The translations under genes and the position numbers were made by a program. The notes below the pieces were generated by a model that made no database searches, had not been told where the DNA came from, and saw only the letters and a program-made list of their open reading frames with translations. A stretch of DNA of 64,000 nucleotides from Brevundimonas sp. UBA4553 (GTDB lineage: Bacteria; Pseudomonadota; Alphaproteobacteria; Caulobacterales; Caulobacteraceae): assembly GCF_002387245.1 (NCBI RefSeq), contig NZ_DGLD01000010.1, forward strand, positions 1 to 64,000. The letters run 5' to 3'. This document shows, one piece after another, positions 7,587-16,489 of this stretch. The first letter of the stretch is position 1; the number at the start of each line of letters is the position of its first letter.

Positions 7587-8780
7587 ATGAGCCGCCTGCC
7601 GAAAATCAAACACGTCCGCGCTTTTGTTGTGAAGAACGACGGCGCTGGCGGCGGCGCCGACTATCACGACCAGGGCGATGGCCACTGGATCGACGACCAC
7701 ATCGCCACCCCGATGGCCAAATATCCCGAGTACCGCCAGAGCCGCCGCAGCTTCGGCATCAACGTGCTGGGCACCCTGGTCGTCGAGATCGAGGCTGAGA
7801 ACGGCGTCGTCGGCTTCGCGGTGACCACCGGTGGCGAGCCCGCCGCCTATATCGTCGAAAAGCACCTGGCCCGCTTCCTGGAGGGCCGCGACCCGTCCGA
7901 GGTCGAGAAGATCTGGGACCAGATGTATTTCTCGACCCAGTATTACGGCCGCAAGGGCCTGGTGGTGAACGCCATCTCCGGCGTCGATCTGGCCCTGTGG
8001 GACCTGCTGGGCCGTCTGCGTCAGGAGCCGGTCTTCGCCATGCTGGGCGGAGCGGTGCGCGACGAGCTGACCTTCTACGCCACCGGTGCGCGTCCCGACA
8101 AAGCCAAGGAACTGGGCTTCATCGGCGGCAAGATGCCCCTGCACCACGGCCCGGCCGAAGGTGAGGAAGGCCTGCGCAAGAACCTGGCCGAGCTGGAGGC
8201 CATGCGGAACGCCTGCGGCGACGACTTCTGGCTGATGTTCGACTGCTGGATGGCGCTGGATCTGAACTACGCCACCCGCCTGGCCCATGAAGCCCACAAC
8301 CTGGGCCTGAAGTGGATCGAGGAGGCCCTCAGCCCCGACGACTACTGGGGCTACCAGGCGCTGAAGAAGAACGCGCCCAAGGGCATGCTGGTCACCACCG
8401 GCGAGCACGAGGCCACCCGCTGGGGCTTCCGCATGCTGCTGGAAATGGAATGCTGCGACATCATCCAGCCGGACGTGGGCTGGTGCGGCGGCGTGACCGA
8501 GTTGCAGAAGATCTCCGCCCTGGCTGATTCCAAGGGCGTGCTGATGATCCCGCACGGCTCATCCGTCTATTCCTACCACTTCGTCGTGACGCGCCATAAC
8601 AGCCCGTTCGCCGAGTTCCTGATGATGGCCCCCGGCGCCGACGAGGTCGTGCCCATGTTCCATCCGCAGCTGATTGGCGAACCCGTTCCGGTGAACGGCA
8701 AGCTGAAGGTGCCTGACACCCCCGGTTTCGGCGTCGAGCTGAACCGCGACATCGCCCTGCATCGCCCCTACGCCCGCTAA
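7587..8780 (+). CDS. rhmD: L-rhamnonate dehydratase (enolase superfamily)
   Basis: This 397-residue enzyme dehydrates L-rhamnonate to 2-keto-3-deoxy-L-rhamnonate (step LRA3). Enolase-superfamily metal ligands are visible at FWLMFDCWM (Asp), KWIEEALSP (Glu) and TTGEHEATRW (Glu), with the catalytic His in IPHGSSVYSYH. The strings HWIDDHIATPM, FGINVLGTLVVE, FYATGARPD, GFIGGKMP and DVGWCGG closely follow E. coli RhmD as I recall it, which separates it from fuconate and galactarate dehydratases. The ATG at 7587 is preferred over a TTG two codons upstream. It is the first gene of the seven-gene operon that runs to 16438. Confidence 0.92.
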   Translation: MSRLPKIKHVRAFVVKNDGAGGGADYHDQGDGHWIDDHIATPMAKYPEYRQSRRSFGINVLGTLVVEIEAENGVVGFAVTTGGEPAAYIVEKHLARFLEGRDPSEVEKIWDQMYFSTQYYGRKGLVVNAISGVDLALWDLLGRLRQEPVFAMLGGAVRDELTFYATGARPDKAKELGFIGGKMPLHHGPAEGEEGLRKNLAELEAMRNACGDDFWLMFDCWMALDLNYATRLAHEAHNLGLKWIEEALSPDDYWGYQALKKNAPKGMLVTTGEHEATRWGFRMLLEMECCDIIQPDVGWCGGVTELQKISALADSKGVLMIPHGSSVYSYHFVVTRHNSPFAEFLMMAPGADEVVPMFHPQLIGEPVPVNGKLKVPDTPGFGVELNRDIALHRPYAR

Positions 8781-8792
8781 GAAGGCCTCCCT

Positions 8793-9656
8793 ATGAAACT
8801 GTTGCGTTATGGCCCTGTGGGCCAGGAAAAACCCGGCGTCCTGGACTCTGAAGGCCGCATCCGCGACCTCTCGGGCGTTGTGGCCGACATCACCCCGAAC
8901 GAGCTGTGGGGCGAAGGCCTCGCCGCGCTGAAGGCGATCGATCCGGCGTCCCTGCCTCTGGTCGAGGGCCAGCCGCGCTACGGCGTGCCGGTCAACGGGG
9001 TTCGCAAATTCATCGCCATCGGCCTGAACTTCGCCGACCACGCCGCCGAGTCCAACCTGCCGATCCCGGCTGAGCCCGTGGTCTTCACCAAGGCGGTTTC
9101 CTGCCTGACGGGCCCGAATGATACCGTTGTCATTCCGCGCGGTTCCGAAAAGACCGACTGGGAAGTCGAGCTGGGCATCGTCATCGGCCAGCGCGCCTCC
9201 TACGTCGAACAGGCCGATGCCCTGGACCATGTCGCGGGCTATGTTCTGATCAACGACGTGTCCGAGCGCGCCTTCCAGACCGAACGCGGCGGCACCTGGG
9301 ACAAGGGCAAGGGTTGCGACACCTTCGGCCCGGTCGGTCCCTGGATCGTCACCCCCGACGAGGTCGGCGACGTGCAGAAGCTGGACATGTGGCTGGACCT
9401 CAACGGCAAGCGCATGCAGACCGGCAACACCCAGACCATGATCTTCGGCGTGGCCGAGATCGTCTCCTACGTCAGCCAGTTCATGACGCTGGAGCCCGGC
9501 GACCTGATCACCACCGGCACCCCGCCCGGCGTCGGCCTGGGCCAGAAACCCGAGCCCTTCTACCTCAAGGCCGGCGACGTGATGGAACTGGGCATCGAGA
9601 AGCTGGGCAGCCAGCGCCAGTCGGTCGTCGCCTGGTCGAAGGATGTGGTGGCATGA
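8793..9656 (+). CDS. 2,4-diketo-3-deoxy-L-rhamnonate hydrolase (FAH superfamily)
   Basis: This 287-residue member of the fumarylacetoacetate hydrolase superfamily is predicted to cleave 2,4-diketo-3-deoxy-L-rhamnonate to pyruvate and L-lactate (step LRA6). It has the short N-terminal cap of FAHD-type proteins, then FIAIGLNFADHAAES, the metal-binding DWEVELGIVIG region, GKGCDTFGPVGPWIV and TTGTPPGVGLG near the C-terminus. The next gene overlaps its stop by four bases (ATGA), so the two are translationally coupled. The assignment to the rhamnose rather than the fucose diketo acid rests on the rhamnonate dehydratase 12 bases upstream. Confidence 0.87.
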   Translation: MKLLRYGPVGQEKPGVLDSEGRIRDLSGVVADITPNELWGEGLAALKAIDPASLPLVEGQPRYGVPVNGVRKFIAIGLNFADHAAESNLPIPAEPVVFTKAVSCLTGPNDTVVIPRGSEKTDWEVELGIVIGQRASYVEQADALDHVAGYVLINDVSERAFQTERGGTWDKGKGCDTFGPVGPWIVTPDEVGDVQKLDMWLDLNGKRMQTGNTQTMIFGVAEIVSYVSQFMTLEPGDLITTGTPPGVGLGQKPEPFYLKAGDVMELGIEKLGSQRQSVVAWSKDVVA

Positions 9657-10402
9657 GCGCCTATCAGGGACGTTTCACCGGCCGCACCGCCATCGTCACC
9701 GGCGGCGCCTCCGGTCTGGGCAAGGCCTCGGCCGCCCGTATCGTAGCCGAGGGCGGCAAGGTCGTGCTCTGGGACCTGAACCCCGAGACCTTGAAGGCCG
9801 CCGCCGAGGAAGTGGGCGCCACCGCTGTCGTGGCTCTGGACGTGTCCGACCCCGAAGCGGTCGAGGCCGCCGCGAGGACCTCGCATGAGGCCCTGGGCCG
9901 CATCGACATCCTGGTCGCCTCGGCCGGCATCACCGGCGCCACGGTGCCGGTGCAGGAGTTCCCGCTCGACAGCTGGAAGCGCGTCGTCGACATCAATCTG
10001 AACGGCGTCTTCTACTGCTGCCGCGCCGTGACCCCCTATATGCTGGCCGAGGGTTACGGCCGCATCGTCAACGTGGCCTCGGTCGCCGGCAAGGAAGGCA
10101 ACCCGAACGCCTCGGCCTATTCGGCGTCCAAGGCCGGCGTGATCGGCTTCACCAAGTCGCTGGGCAAGGAACTGGCCGGCAAGGGCGTCATCGCCAACAG
10201 CCTGACCCCCGCCACCTTCGAGAGCCCCATCCTGGCGCAACTGCCCCAGAGCCAGGTCGACTACATGCGTTCCAAGATCCCCATGGGCCGTCTGGGCGAG
10301 GTCGACGAAAGCGCCGCCATGGTCTGCTTCATGGCGTCCGAGGAATGCAGCTTCACCACCGCCTCGACGTTCGATACGTCGGGCGGACGCACGACCTACT
10401 AG
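9653..10402 (+). CDS. 2-keto-3-deoxy-L-rhamnonate 4-dehydrogenase (SDR family)
   Basis: This 249-residue short-chain dehydrogenase is predicted to oxidise 2-keto-3-deoxy-L-rhamnonate at C4 (step LRA5), making the substrate of the upstream hydrolase. It has TGGASGLGKA for nucleotide binding, ASAGITGA, the NVASVAGKEG serine strand and YSASKAG as the catalytic Tyr-x3-Lys. The ATG at 9653 overlaps the hydrolase stop codon. It lacks the C-terminal VDGG signature of its paralogue at 5853, ending instead in FDTSGGRTTY. Substrate assignment comes from operon context; sequence alone shows only a classical SDR. Confidence 0.85.
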   Translation: MSAYQGRFTGRTAIVTGGASGLGKASAARIVAEGGKVVLWDLNPETLKAAAEEVGATAVVALDVSDPEAVEAAARTSHEALGRIDILVASAGITGATVPVQEFPLDSWKRVVDINLNGVFYCCRAVTPYMLAEGYGRIVNVASVAGKEGNPNASAYSASKAGVIGFTKSLGKELAGKGVIANSLTPATFESPILAQLPQSQVDYMRSKIPMGRLGEVDESAAMVCFMASEECSFTTASTFDTSGGRTTY

Positions 10403-10412
10403 GGAGCTTCAG

Positions 10413-11315
10413 GTGGGCCGCGACCTTCGCATCGTCGATAGCCACGTCCACCTGTGGGACCTGTCACGCGCCCGCTACGGCTGGCTGCAGGACGATCCCC
10501 TGCCGAACAATCCGGCAGGGGACATGTCCTCGATCGCGCATCGCGACTACCTGCTGAAGGACTATCTGACCGATACGGCGAACTGGCGCGTGGACAAGAT
10601 CGTCCACGTCGAGGCCGGCCAGCCGCGCGGTCAACAGTTGGCCGAGACCGACTGGCTGCAGGCCATGGCCGACGACTACGGCTATCCGCACGGCATCGTC
10701 GCCGGCGCCGACCTGACCGATCCCGATCTGGACGCCCTGCTGGAAGCCCACGCCGCACGGCCCAACGTTCGGGGCGTGCGCCAGATCGTCTGCTGGCACG
10801 CCGATCCGAAGAAGACCTATAATCCCGCCGATCCCCTGCTCGACCCGGTCTGGCGTGCAGGCTTTGGCAAGCTGGCGCAGCACGGCCTTTCCTTCGACCT
10901 GCAGCTTTATCCGTCGCAGATGGCGACCGCCGTCGAACTGGCCGACGCTCATCCCGATACGCCCCTGATCATCAACCATGCGGGCCTGCCGACCGATCGC
11001 GACGCCGAAGGTCTGGCGGTCTGGCGCGCCGGGCTGAAGGCCCTCGCCGAACGCCCCCAAGTCTCCATCAAGATATCCGGCCTGGGCATCACCGACCGCG
11101 CCTGGACCCTGCATTCCATCCAGCCGATCGTGCTGGAGTGCATCGAAACGTTCGGAACCCGGCGCGCCATGTTCGCCAGCGACTTCCCGGTCGAACGGGT
11201 TCACGGCGCGTTCGACGCCTTCTATTCCGCCTTCGACGACATCACGCGCCACTTCAGCGCCGACGAACGCGATCGCCTGTTCGCCGCCAACGCCGAGGCG
11301 ATCTACCGCATCTGA
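10413..11315 (+). CDS. L-rhamnono-gamma-lactonase (amidohydrolase family)
   Basis: This 300-residue metal-dependent amidohydrolase (amidohydrolase-2 branch) is predicted to open L-rhamnono-lactone to L-rhamnonate (step LRA2). The metal site begins with DSHVHLWDLSRARYGWL at the N-terminus. IINHAGLP and MFASDFPVER supply the remaining His and Asp ligands. The GTG at 10413 is used as start; an AGGGAG ribosome-binding site at 10401-10406 overlaps the previous stop codon. With the dehydrogenase at 5853 and the dehydratase at 7587 it completes the conversion of rhamnose to keto-deoxy-rhamnonate. Confidence 0.85.
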   Translation: MGRDLRIVDSHVHLWDLSRARYGWLQDDPLPNNPAGDMSSIAHRDYLLKDYLTDTANWRVDKIVHVEAGQPRGQQLAETDWLQAMADDYGYPHGIVAGADLTDPDLDALLEAHAARPNVRGVRQIVCWHADPKKTYNPADPLLDPVWRAGFGKLAQHGLSFDLQLYPSQMATAVELADAHPDTPLIINHAGLPTDRDAEGLAVWRAGLKALAERPQVSIKISGLGITDRAWTLHSIQPIVLECIETFGTRRAMFASDFPVERVHGAFDAFYSAFDDITRHFSADERDRLFAANAEAIYRI

Positions 11316-11377
11316 CCCATCATTCGCCGAGCCCGCATCAAGACGGCGCCGGCCCTGAGGAAGCTCAAGAGGACGAC

Positions 11378-12640
11378 ATGAGTATCGAAACCGACGCCGC
11401 CCACACTCCCGGTGGCCTGGCCGTGCCCGCCGGAAACCTGCGCGGACCGCTGGCCTTCGCCATCGCCTGCTTCCTGATCTGGGGCCTGGCCTACGGTCTG
11501 CTGGACGTTCTGAACAAGCATTTTCAGGACACGCTCAGCATCAGCCACGCTGACAGCGCCTGGCTGCAGATCGCCTACTTCGGCGCCTATCTGCTGCTCA
11601 GCGTGCCCGCCGGCATGCTGCTGAACGCACGCGGGTACAAGTTCGGCATCGTCACCGGCCTGATGGTCGCGGCGGTCGGCGCCCTGCTCTTCATTCCTGC
11701 GGCCAGCGCCGGCGCCTTCCTGCCCTTCGTCGGCTCGATGTTCGTTCTGGCGGCGGGTCTCTGCATCCTGGAAACCAGCGCCGACACCTATGTGAACGTG
11801 CTCGGCGACCCGGCCAAGGCGCCGCAGCGCCTGAACCTGGCCCAGTCCTTCAACGCCCTGGGCGTCTTCTTCGGCCCCCTGATCGGCGGCGCGGTCTTCT
11901 TCAGCCCGACCACGACCGAGGCCCTGGGCGGCGCCACCCGCTCGATCCAGATCGTCTATGGCCTGATCGCCCTTGGCGTCGTGCTGTTCGCCCTGGTGGT
12001 CTGGCGCGCCCGACTGCCCGAGACGGGACTGGCCGACCACGGCGGCGATGAATCCAGCGCTGTCGCCAAGCCGCTGTCGCAGCAGCCGCACTTCGTCGCA
12101 GGCGTCATCACCCAGGCCCTCTACATCGGCGCCCAGGTCGGCATCGGCGCCTTCTTCATCAATCTGGTCACCCAGAACTGGCAGGGTCTGAGCAGCCAGA
12201 CCGGCGCCTTCATGCTGTCGCTGGCCGCCATCGGCTATCTGGTCGGCCGCTTCGCCGCGACCGCTCTTCTGCTGAAGATCAAGCCGCGCGCCCTGCTGAC
12301 CGCCTACGGCGTCGTCAACGTCATCCTGACCCTGATCGTGGCCGCCGGCATCGACAAGATTTCGCCCATCGCCCTGATCGCCGTCTTCTTCTTCATGTCC
12401 ACCATGTTCGCCACCATCTTCGCGCTTGGCACGACGGGCCTGGGCGCCGCGACGAAGAAGGCCTCGTCCCTCATGGTCATGGCCATCGGCGGCGGCGTGC
12501 TGCTGCCCTGGCCGATGGGCAAGATCTCCGACCTTTACGGGGCCAACGTCGCCTTCCTCCTGCCCGCCGCCTGCTTCGTGGTCGTCGCCTGGTACGGCTG
12601 GAAGGGCGCTGGCCTGGGCCTGAAGACGGAGGCCAACTGA
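11378..12640 (+). CDS. FucP-like MFS sugar:proton symporter (probable L-rhamnose importer)
   Basis: This 420-residue inner-membrane carrier of the major facilitator superfamily has 12 predicted membrane segments. CILETSADTYVNVLGDP and RLNLAQSFNALGVFFGPL are the signatures of the L-fucose permease branch. From its place between the lactonase and the secreted hydrolases it probably brings L-rhamnose, or a small rhamnose-containing product, into the cytosol. The start is ATG 11378 with an AAGAGGA ribosome-binding site. The stop codon overlaps the next start by one base (TGATG). Fucose or another deoxy sugar remains a possible alternative substrate. Confidence 0.85.
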   Translation: MSIETDAAHTPGGLAVPAGNLRGPLAFAIACFLIWGLAYGLLDVLNKHFQDTLSISHADSAWLQIAYFGAYLLLSVPAGMLLNARGYKFGIVTGLMVAAVGALLFIPAASAGAFLPFVGSMFVLAAGLCILETSADTYVNVLGDPAKAPQRLNLAQSFNALGVFFGPLIGGAVFFSPTTTEALGGATRSIQIVYGLIALGVVLFALVVWRARLPETGLADHGGDESSAVAKPLSQQPHFVAGVITQALYIGAQVGIGAFFINLVTQNWQGLSSQTGAFMLSLAAIGYLVGRFAATALLLKIKPRALLTAYGVVNVILTLIVAAGIDKISPIALIAVFFFMSTMFATIFALGTTGLGAATKKASSLMVMAIGGGVLLPWPMGKISDLYGANVAFLLPAACFVVVAWYGWKGAGLGLKTEAN

Positions 12641-14934
12641 TGCGCCTGCGTTCCGCCCTGCTCGCCTTCACCCTGCTGGCCGGCCCGGTCGCTCTGCCGC
12701 TGGGCGCCTGCGCCCAGACGGTTCAGCCCGTCTCCGCGGGCGTCCCGGCGGCCCCCATCGACCGGCAGGCCCTGGCCCAGCGCCACAATGTGACGCTGAA
12801 CGCCATCGACCGCCACGCCCCCATCCAGCTGGGCAACGGCGACCTGGGGTTCACCCCCGACATCACCGGTCTGCAGACCTTTCCCGAACAGTATTCGGAA
12901 CTGGCCCCCCTGCTGACCATGGCCCAGTGGGCCTGGCACAGCTTCCCCAATCCCGAGGGCTACACCGAGCAGAACGGGCTGGTGAACGTGCCCGTCCCCG
13001 GTCGCGGGGAACAGCCCTACGCCTGGATGAAGTCCTGGGCCGACGCCGAGACCAACCCCGCCTACACCTGGCTGCGGGCCAACCCCCACCGCATCTCGCT
13101 GAGCCGCATCGGCCTGACTTTCGACGACGGCCGCCCGCTGGACTTCGCCAAGGTGGCGAACACGCGCCAGACCCTGGACCTCTGGTCGGGCGCCCTGACC
13201 AGCCGCTTCACCTATGACGGCCAGTCGGTCGAGGTCGTCACGCGGGTCCACCCGACCCTGGACATGGTGATGGTCGAGATCGCCTCGCCCCTGGTCGCGT
13301 CGCAGGGGCTGGGCGTTCAGGTCCGCTATCCCGGCGTGAACCCGGCCATCAACCCGGACCCGACCAGCTTCGACGCCACGGGCGCCCAGAGCCTGGAGGT
13401 TATCGCCTTCGACACGGGCGACGTCCGCATCCGCCGCAGCCTGGACGACACCACATATTATTCCGGCATCACAGCATCGGGTAAGATCGAGCAGAGCGGC
13501 GCCGACAGGTTCAGCGTCGTGGCGAACGGTCGCGACCGGCTGACCGTCATGGTCCGCTTCGATCAACAGGCCGACAAGACGCCCGCCCCCGCCTATTCCG
13601 CCAGCGTTCAGGCCGTGACTGCGCACTGGAACTCCTTCTGGACCCAAGGCGGCGCCGTCGACTTCACCGGCTCGACCGACCCGCGCGCCGCCGAACTGGA
13701 ACGCCGCGTGGTGCTGTCGCAATACCTGTCGGCGGTGAACGGCGCGGGCGAACTGCCGCCTCAGGAAGAAGGCCTCTTCTCCAACTCCTGGTACGGCAAG
13801 TTCCATCTGGAGATGCACCCCTGGCACGCCGGCTGGCAGGCCATGTGGGGTCGCCCCGACATGCTGGAGCGCAGCCTGCCCTGGTATCTCGGCAACCTCG
13901 ACAACGCTCGCACCGAGGCCGCGCGCCACGGGGTCAAGGGCGCCTGGTGGCCCAAGATGGTCGGGCCGGAGGGCCGCAACAGCCCCAGCCTCGTCTCCCC
14001 CTTCATCATGTGGCAGCAGCCGCACCCCATCCTGCTGGCCGAGCTGGTCTGGCGGTCCGAGAAAGACCCCGCTGTGCTGGGCCGTTATGCCGAGCTGGTC
14101 GAGACCACTGCCGACCTGCTGGCCTCCTGGCCGATCGAGGCGAACGGCCGCCTGAACCTCGGCACGCCCCTGATCCCGGCGCAGGAGAACTATGATCCCC
14201 TGACCACCATCAATCCGACCTTCGAGGTCGAGTATTTCCGCTGGGCGCTCGAAACCGCGCAGCAGTGGCGCGTCCGTCAGGGCCAGCCCCGCCGCGCCGA
14301 CTGGGATCAGGCTCTGGCGAAGATCGCTCCGCCGGCGATGAAGGGCGGCCTCTACCTGCCGGTAGAGAGCGTGCCGGACTTCTGGGAGACGGCCATGTCA
14401 GACGCCTGCCGCAAGCACGCAGCTGCGGCCCAGTGCAAGAACCGCGACCACCCCTCCTTCCTGATGGCCTACGGCTTCATTCCGGGCGCGCGGATCGACC
14501 CCGACGCCATGCGCCGAACCTTCGAGGCGGTGGAGCAGAACTGGGACGTGCGCCAAACCTGGGGCTGGGACTTCCCCATGATGGCCATGACGGCGGCCCG
14601 CATCGGCGAGCCGGCAAAGGCCGTCGACTGGCTGTTCGCCGATCTGAAGAACAATCAGTGGGGCGTCACCGGCATGACCCCGCGCGTCCATCTGGACGAG
14701 CACGCCGACGAACTGGTGCCGGTCTCGGCCGGCGCTGGCGGCGTGGAGATGTCGGTCAATCCCGACGGCGCCGGCTACCGTCGCGCGGCCGAGACCTACT
14801 TCCCCTCCAACGGCTCGCTGCTGATGGCGGTGGGCCTGATGGCCGGCGGCTGGGACGGCTCGACCGGCCATGCGCCCGGCTTCCCCCGTGACGGCTGGAC
14901 CGTGCGGGTCGAAGGCCTGACGCCTGCGCCCTGA
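12640..14934 (+). CDS. secreted six-hairpin glycosidase-like protein of unknown specificity
   Basis: This 764-residue exported protein has an N-terminal signal ending near LPLGACAQT; LGAC could be a lipobox. Residues about 45-330 look like a beta-sandwich. From about 350 onward there is a helical repeat region with WYGKFHLEMHPWHAGWQAMW, RPDMLERSLPWYLGNL, GAWWPKMVGPEG and WDVRQTWGWDFPMMAMTAAR, which suggests an (alpha/alpha)6 six-hairpin barrel distantly like clan GH-L (GH65, GH15) enzymes. I cannot place it in a family of known activity. It is translationally coupled to the sugar permease and followed by the PL22-like lyase. An alpha-L-rhamnosidase or a rhamnogalacturonan exo-hydrolase would fit the context, since no GH78 or GH106 gene is seen in the window. 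A glucuronidase or a phosphorylase is also possible. Confidence 0.7.
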   Translation: MRLRSALLAFTLLAGPVALPLGACAQTVQPVSAGVPAAPIDRQALAQRHNVTLNAIDRHAPIQLGNGDLGFTPDITGLQTFPEQYSELAPLLTMAQWAWHSFPNPEGYTEQNGLVNVPVPGRGEQPYAWMKSWADAETNPAYTWLRANPHRISLSRIGLTFDDGRPLDFAKVANTRQTLDLWSGALTSRFTYDGQSVEVVTRVHPTLDMVMVEIASPLVASQGLGVQVRYPGVNPAINPDPTSFDATGAQSLEVIAFDTGDVRIRRSLDDTTYYSGITASGKIEQSGADRFSVVANGRDRLTVMVRFDQQADKTPAPAYSASVQAVTAHWNSFWTQGGAVDFTGSTDPRAAELERRVVLSQYLSAVNGAGELPPQEEGLFSNSWYGKFHLEMHPWHAGWQAMWGRPDMLERSLPWYLGNLDNARTEAARHGVKGAWWPKMVGPEGRNSPSLVSPFIMWQQPHPILLAELVWRSEKDPAVLGRYAELVETTADLLASWPIEANGRLNLGTPLIPAQENYDPLTTINPTFEVEYFRWALETAQQWRVRQGQPRRADWDQALAKIAPPAMKGGLYLPVESVPDFWETAMSDACRKHAAAAQCKNRDHPSFLMAYGFIPGARIDPDAMRRTFEAVEQNWDVRQTWGWDFPMMAMTAARIGEPAKAVDWLFADLKNNQWGVTGMTPRVHLDEHADELVPVSAGAGGVEMSVNPDGAGYRRAAETYFPSNGSLLMAVGLMAGGWDGSTGHAPGFPRDGWTVRVEGLTPAP

Positions 14935-14959
14935 CCAGTAGAATAAAGAGGACCGCCCC

Positions 14960-16438
14960 ATGACGACCTCCCGCCGATCCGCCCTTAAGGCCCTGCTGGC
15001 CGCCCCCGCCGCCGTGGGCGTCGCCAGCGCCGCCCATGCTCAGAGCGCCACGCCGGCGCCGCGCGCGGCGAACGGCCTTCAGCCCGCCCTGCCGCCCGCC
15101 GGGCAGGTCCCGGCCTGGCCAGCGCCCAACACCGCCCCGCCCTCGACCCAGGAGGCGCCCCACCAGACGCCGACCTGGTCCGGCCCTGTGCCGACGGACT
15201 GGGTGGACCCGCACACCGGTCACCGCATCCGTCGCCTGTCGCCCGATGGCGGCGGCGGCAAGCCCTACTTCTACAAGAACATGTTCCTGCCCTCGAAGGC
15301 CGGACAGCCGGACCTGATGGTCATCTCGACCCCTCAGGGCATTTCAACGGTCAACCTGTCCACCTGGGCGCGCGACGTCCTGGTGCCGGACACCCACGCC
15401 GACCTGATGTTCACCGGCCGCAAGGGCCGCAACGTCTACTACTCGGTCACCGAACCCGGCGAGGCCCAGTTGATGGACCGCGCCAAGACGATCTATGTCA
15501 TCGACGTGGACACCAAACGCGTGCGCCGGATCGCCCGCGTTCCCAACGGCAACATCAACTCGGTCAATGCGGACGAGACCCTGCTGCTCGGCTTCGTCGC
15601 CTATGGATCAGAGCCGTTGCAGCCGAATGTCGGCGACCCGCGCAACCGCCGCTTCGACCAGGCCGAATACGCCGCCAACGGCCCGGACGGAAAGCCGCTG
15701 AACTTCGCCCGCGCCAAGGGCGTGCGGATGCTGCAGCGCTGGGCCGCCCGCTATCCGATGGAGATCTTTGTGATCGACATGGCGACCGGCGAACGCCGCG
15801 TCATCCATTCGACCAACGAGTGGATCGGCCACACCCAGTTCTCGCCGACCGATCCCGACCGCATCATCTTCTGCCACGAGGGCCCCTGGCACCGCGTCGA
15901 TCGGATGTGGACGATGAAGGTCGACGGTTCGGACCTGCGCAAGACCCACACCCGCACCATGAACTTCGAAATCTTCGGCCATGAGTGGTTCAGCCCCGAC
16001 GGCAAGCAAGTCCTCTATGACCTGCAGACCCCGCGCGGCCAGGTCTTCTGGGTCGCCTCGGTGGATCTGGAGACCGGCAAGCGTGTCTATCGTCGGGTCG
16101 AGCAGAACGACTGGTCGGTGCATTTCAACGTCTCGCCGGACGGCAAGATGTTCGCCGGTGACGGCGGCGACGGCGACATGGTGGCCCACGCCCCGGACGG
16201 CAAATGGATCGTCCTGCTGCGTCCCGAACCCATCGTCGACGAGGACCCCTCCAGCGACAAGGACGACCAGATCAGCGTCGAATACCTGCGCTCGGAACGC
16301 CTGGTGGACCTGTCCAACCACGATTATCGGCTGGAGCCCAACCTGACCTTCACGCCCGACGGCCAGTGGATCGTCTTCGTCTCGAACATGCACGGCAAGA
16401 ACCACGTCTATGCGGTCGAGGTCGCACGCACGGCCTGA
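14960..16438 (+). CDS. exported oligogalacturonate lyase-like protein (PL22-like beta-propeller)
   Basis: This 492-residue protein carries an apparent Tat signal (TTSRRSALKALLAAPAAV, cleaved near AHA) and a proline/alanine-rich linker to about residue 65. A propeller of the oligogalacturonate lyase family follows. The segments TGERRVIHSTNEWIGH, DRIIFCHEGPWHRVD-RMW and DGSDLRKT parallel enterobacterial Ogl closely, including the conserved His/Glu cluster of the manganese site. Ogl cleaves unsaturated di- and trigalacturonides. The enterobacterial enzyme is cytosolic, whereas this one is exported. Activity on a rhamnogalacturonan oligosaccharide is possible. It is the last gene of the rhamnose operon and is followed by a hairpin at 16463. 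Confidence 0.8.
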   Translation: MTTSRRSALKALLAAPAAVGVASAAHAQSATPAPRAANGLQPALPPAGQVPAWPAPNTAPPSTQEAPHQTPTWSGPVPTDWVDPHTGHRIRRLSPDGGGGKPYFYKNMFLPSKAGQPDLMVISTPQGISTVNLSTWARDVLVPDTHADLMFTGRKGRNVYYSVTEPGEAQLMDRAKTIYVIDVDTKRVRRIARVPNGNINSVNADETLLLGFVAYGSEPLQPNVGDPRNRRFDQAEYAANGPDGKPLNFARAKGVRMLQRWAARYPMEIFVIDMATGERRVIHSTNEWIGHTQFSPTDPDRIIFCHEGPWHRVDRMWTMKVDGSDLRKTHTRTMNFEIFGHEWFSPDGKQVLYDLQTPRGQVFWVASVDLETGKRVYRRVEQNDWSVHFNVSPDGKMFAGDGGDGDMVAHAPDGKWIVLLRPEPIVDEDPSSDKDDQISVEYLRSERLVDLSNHDYRLEPNLTFTPDGQWIVFVSNMHGKNHVYAVEVARTA

Positions 16439-16462
16439 TTTCCGCACCGTGCAAGTCTGCGC

Positions 16463-16489
16463 AAGGCCCCGGTTCGCCCCCGGGGCCTT
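16463..16489 (+). terminator. probable intrinsic terminator of the rhamnose operon
   Basis: A perfect 10-bp stem, AAGGCCCCGG at 16463-16472 and CCGGGGCCTT at 16480-16489, has a 7-base loop and a short T-rich tail. It begins 24 bases after the PL22-like stop codon. Confidence 0.7.
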
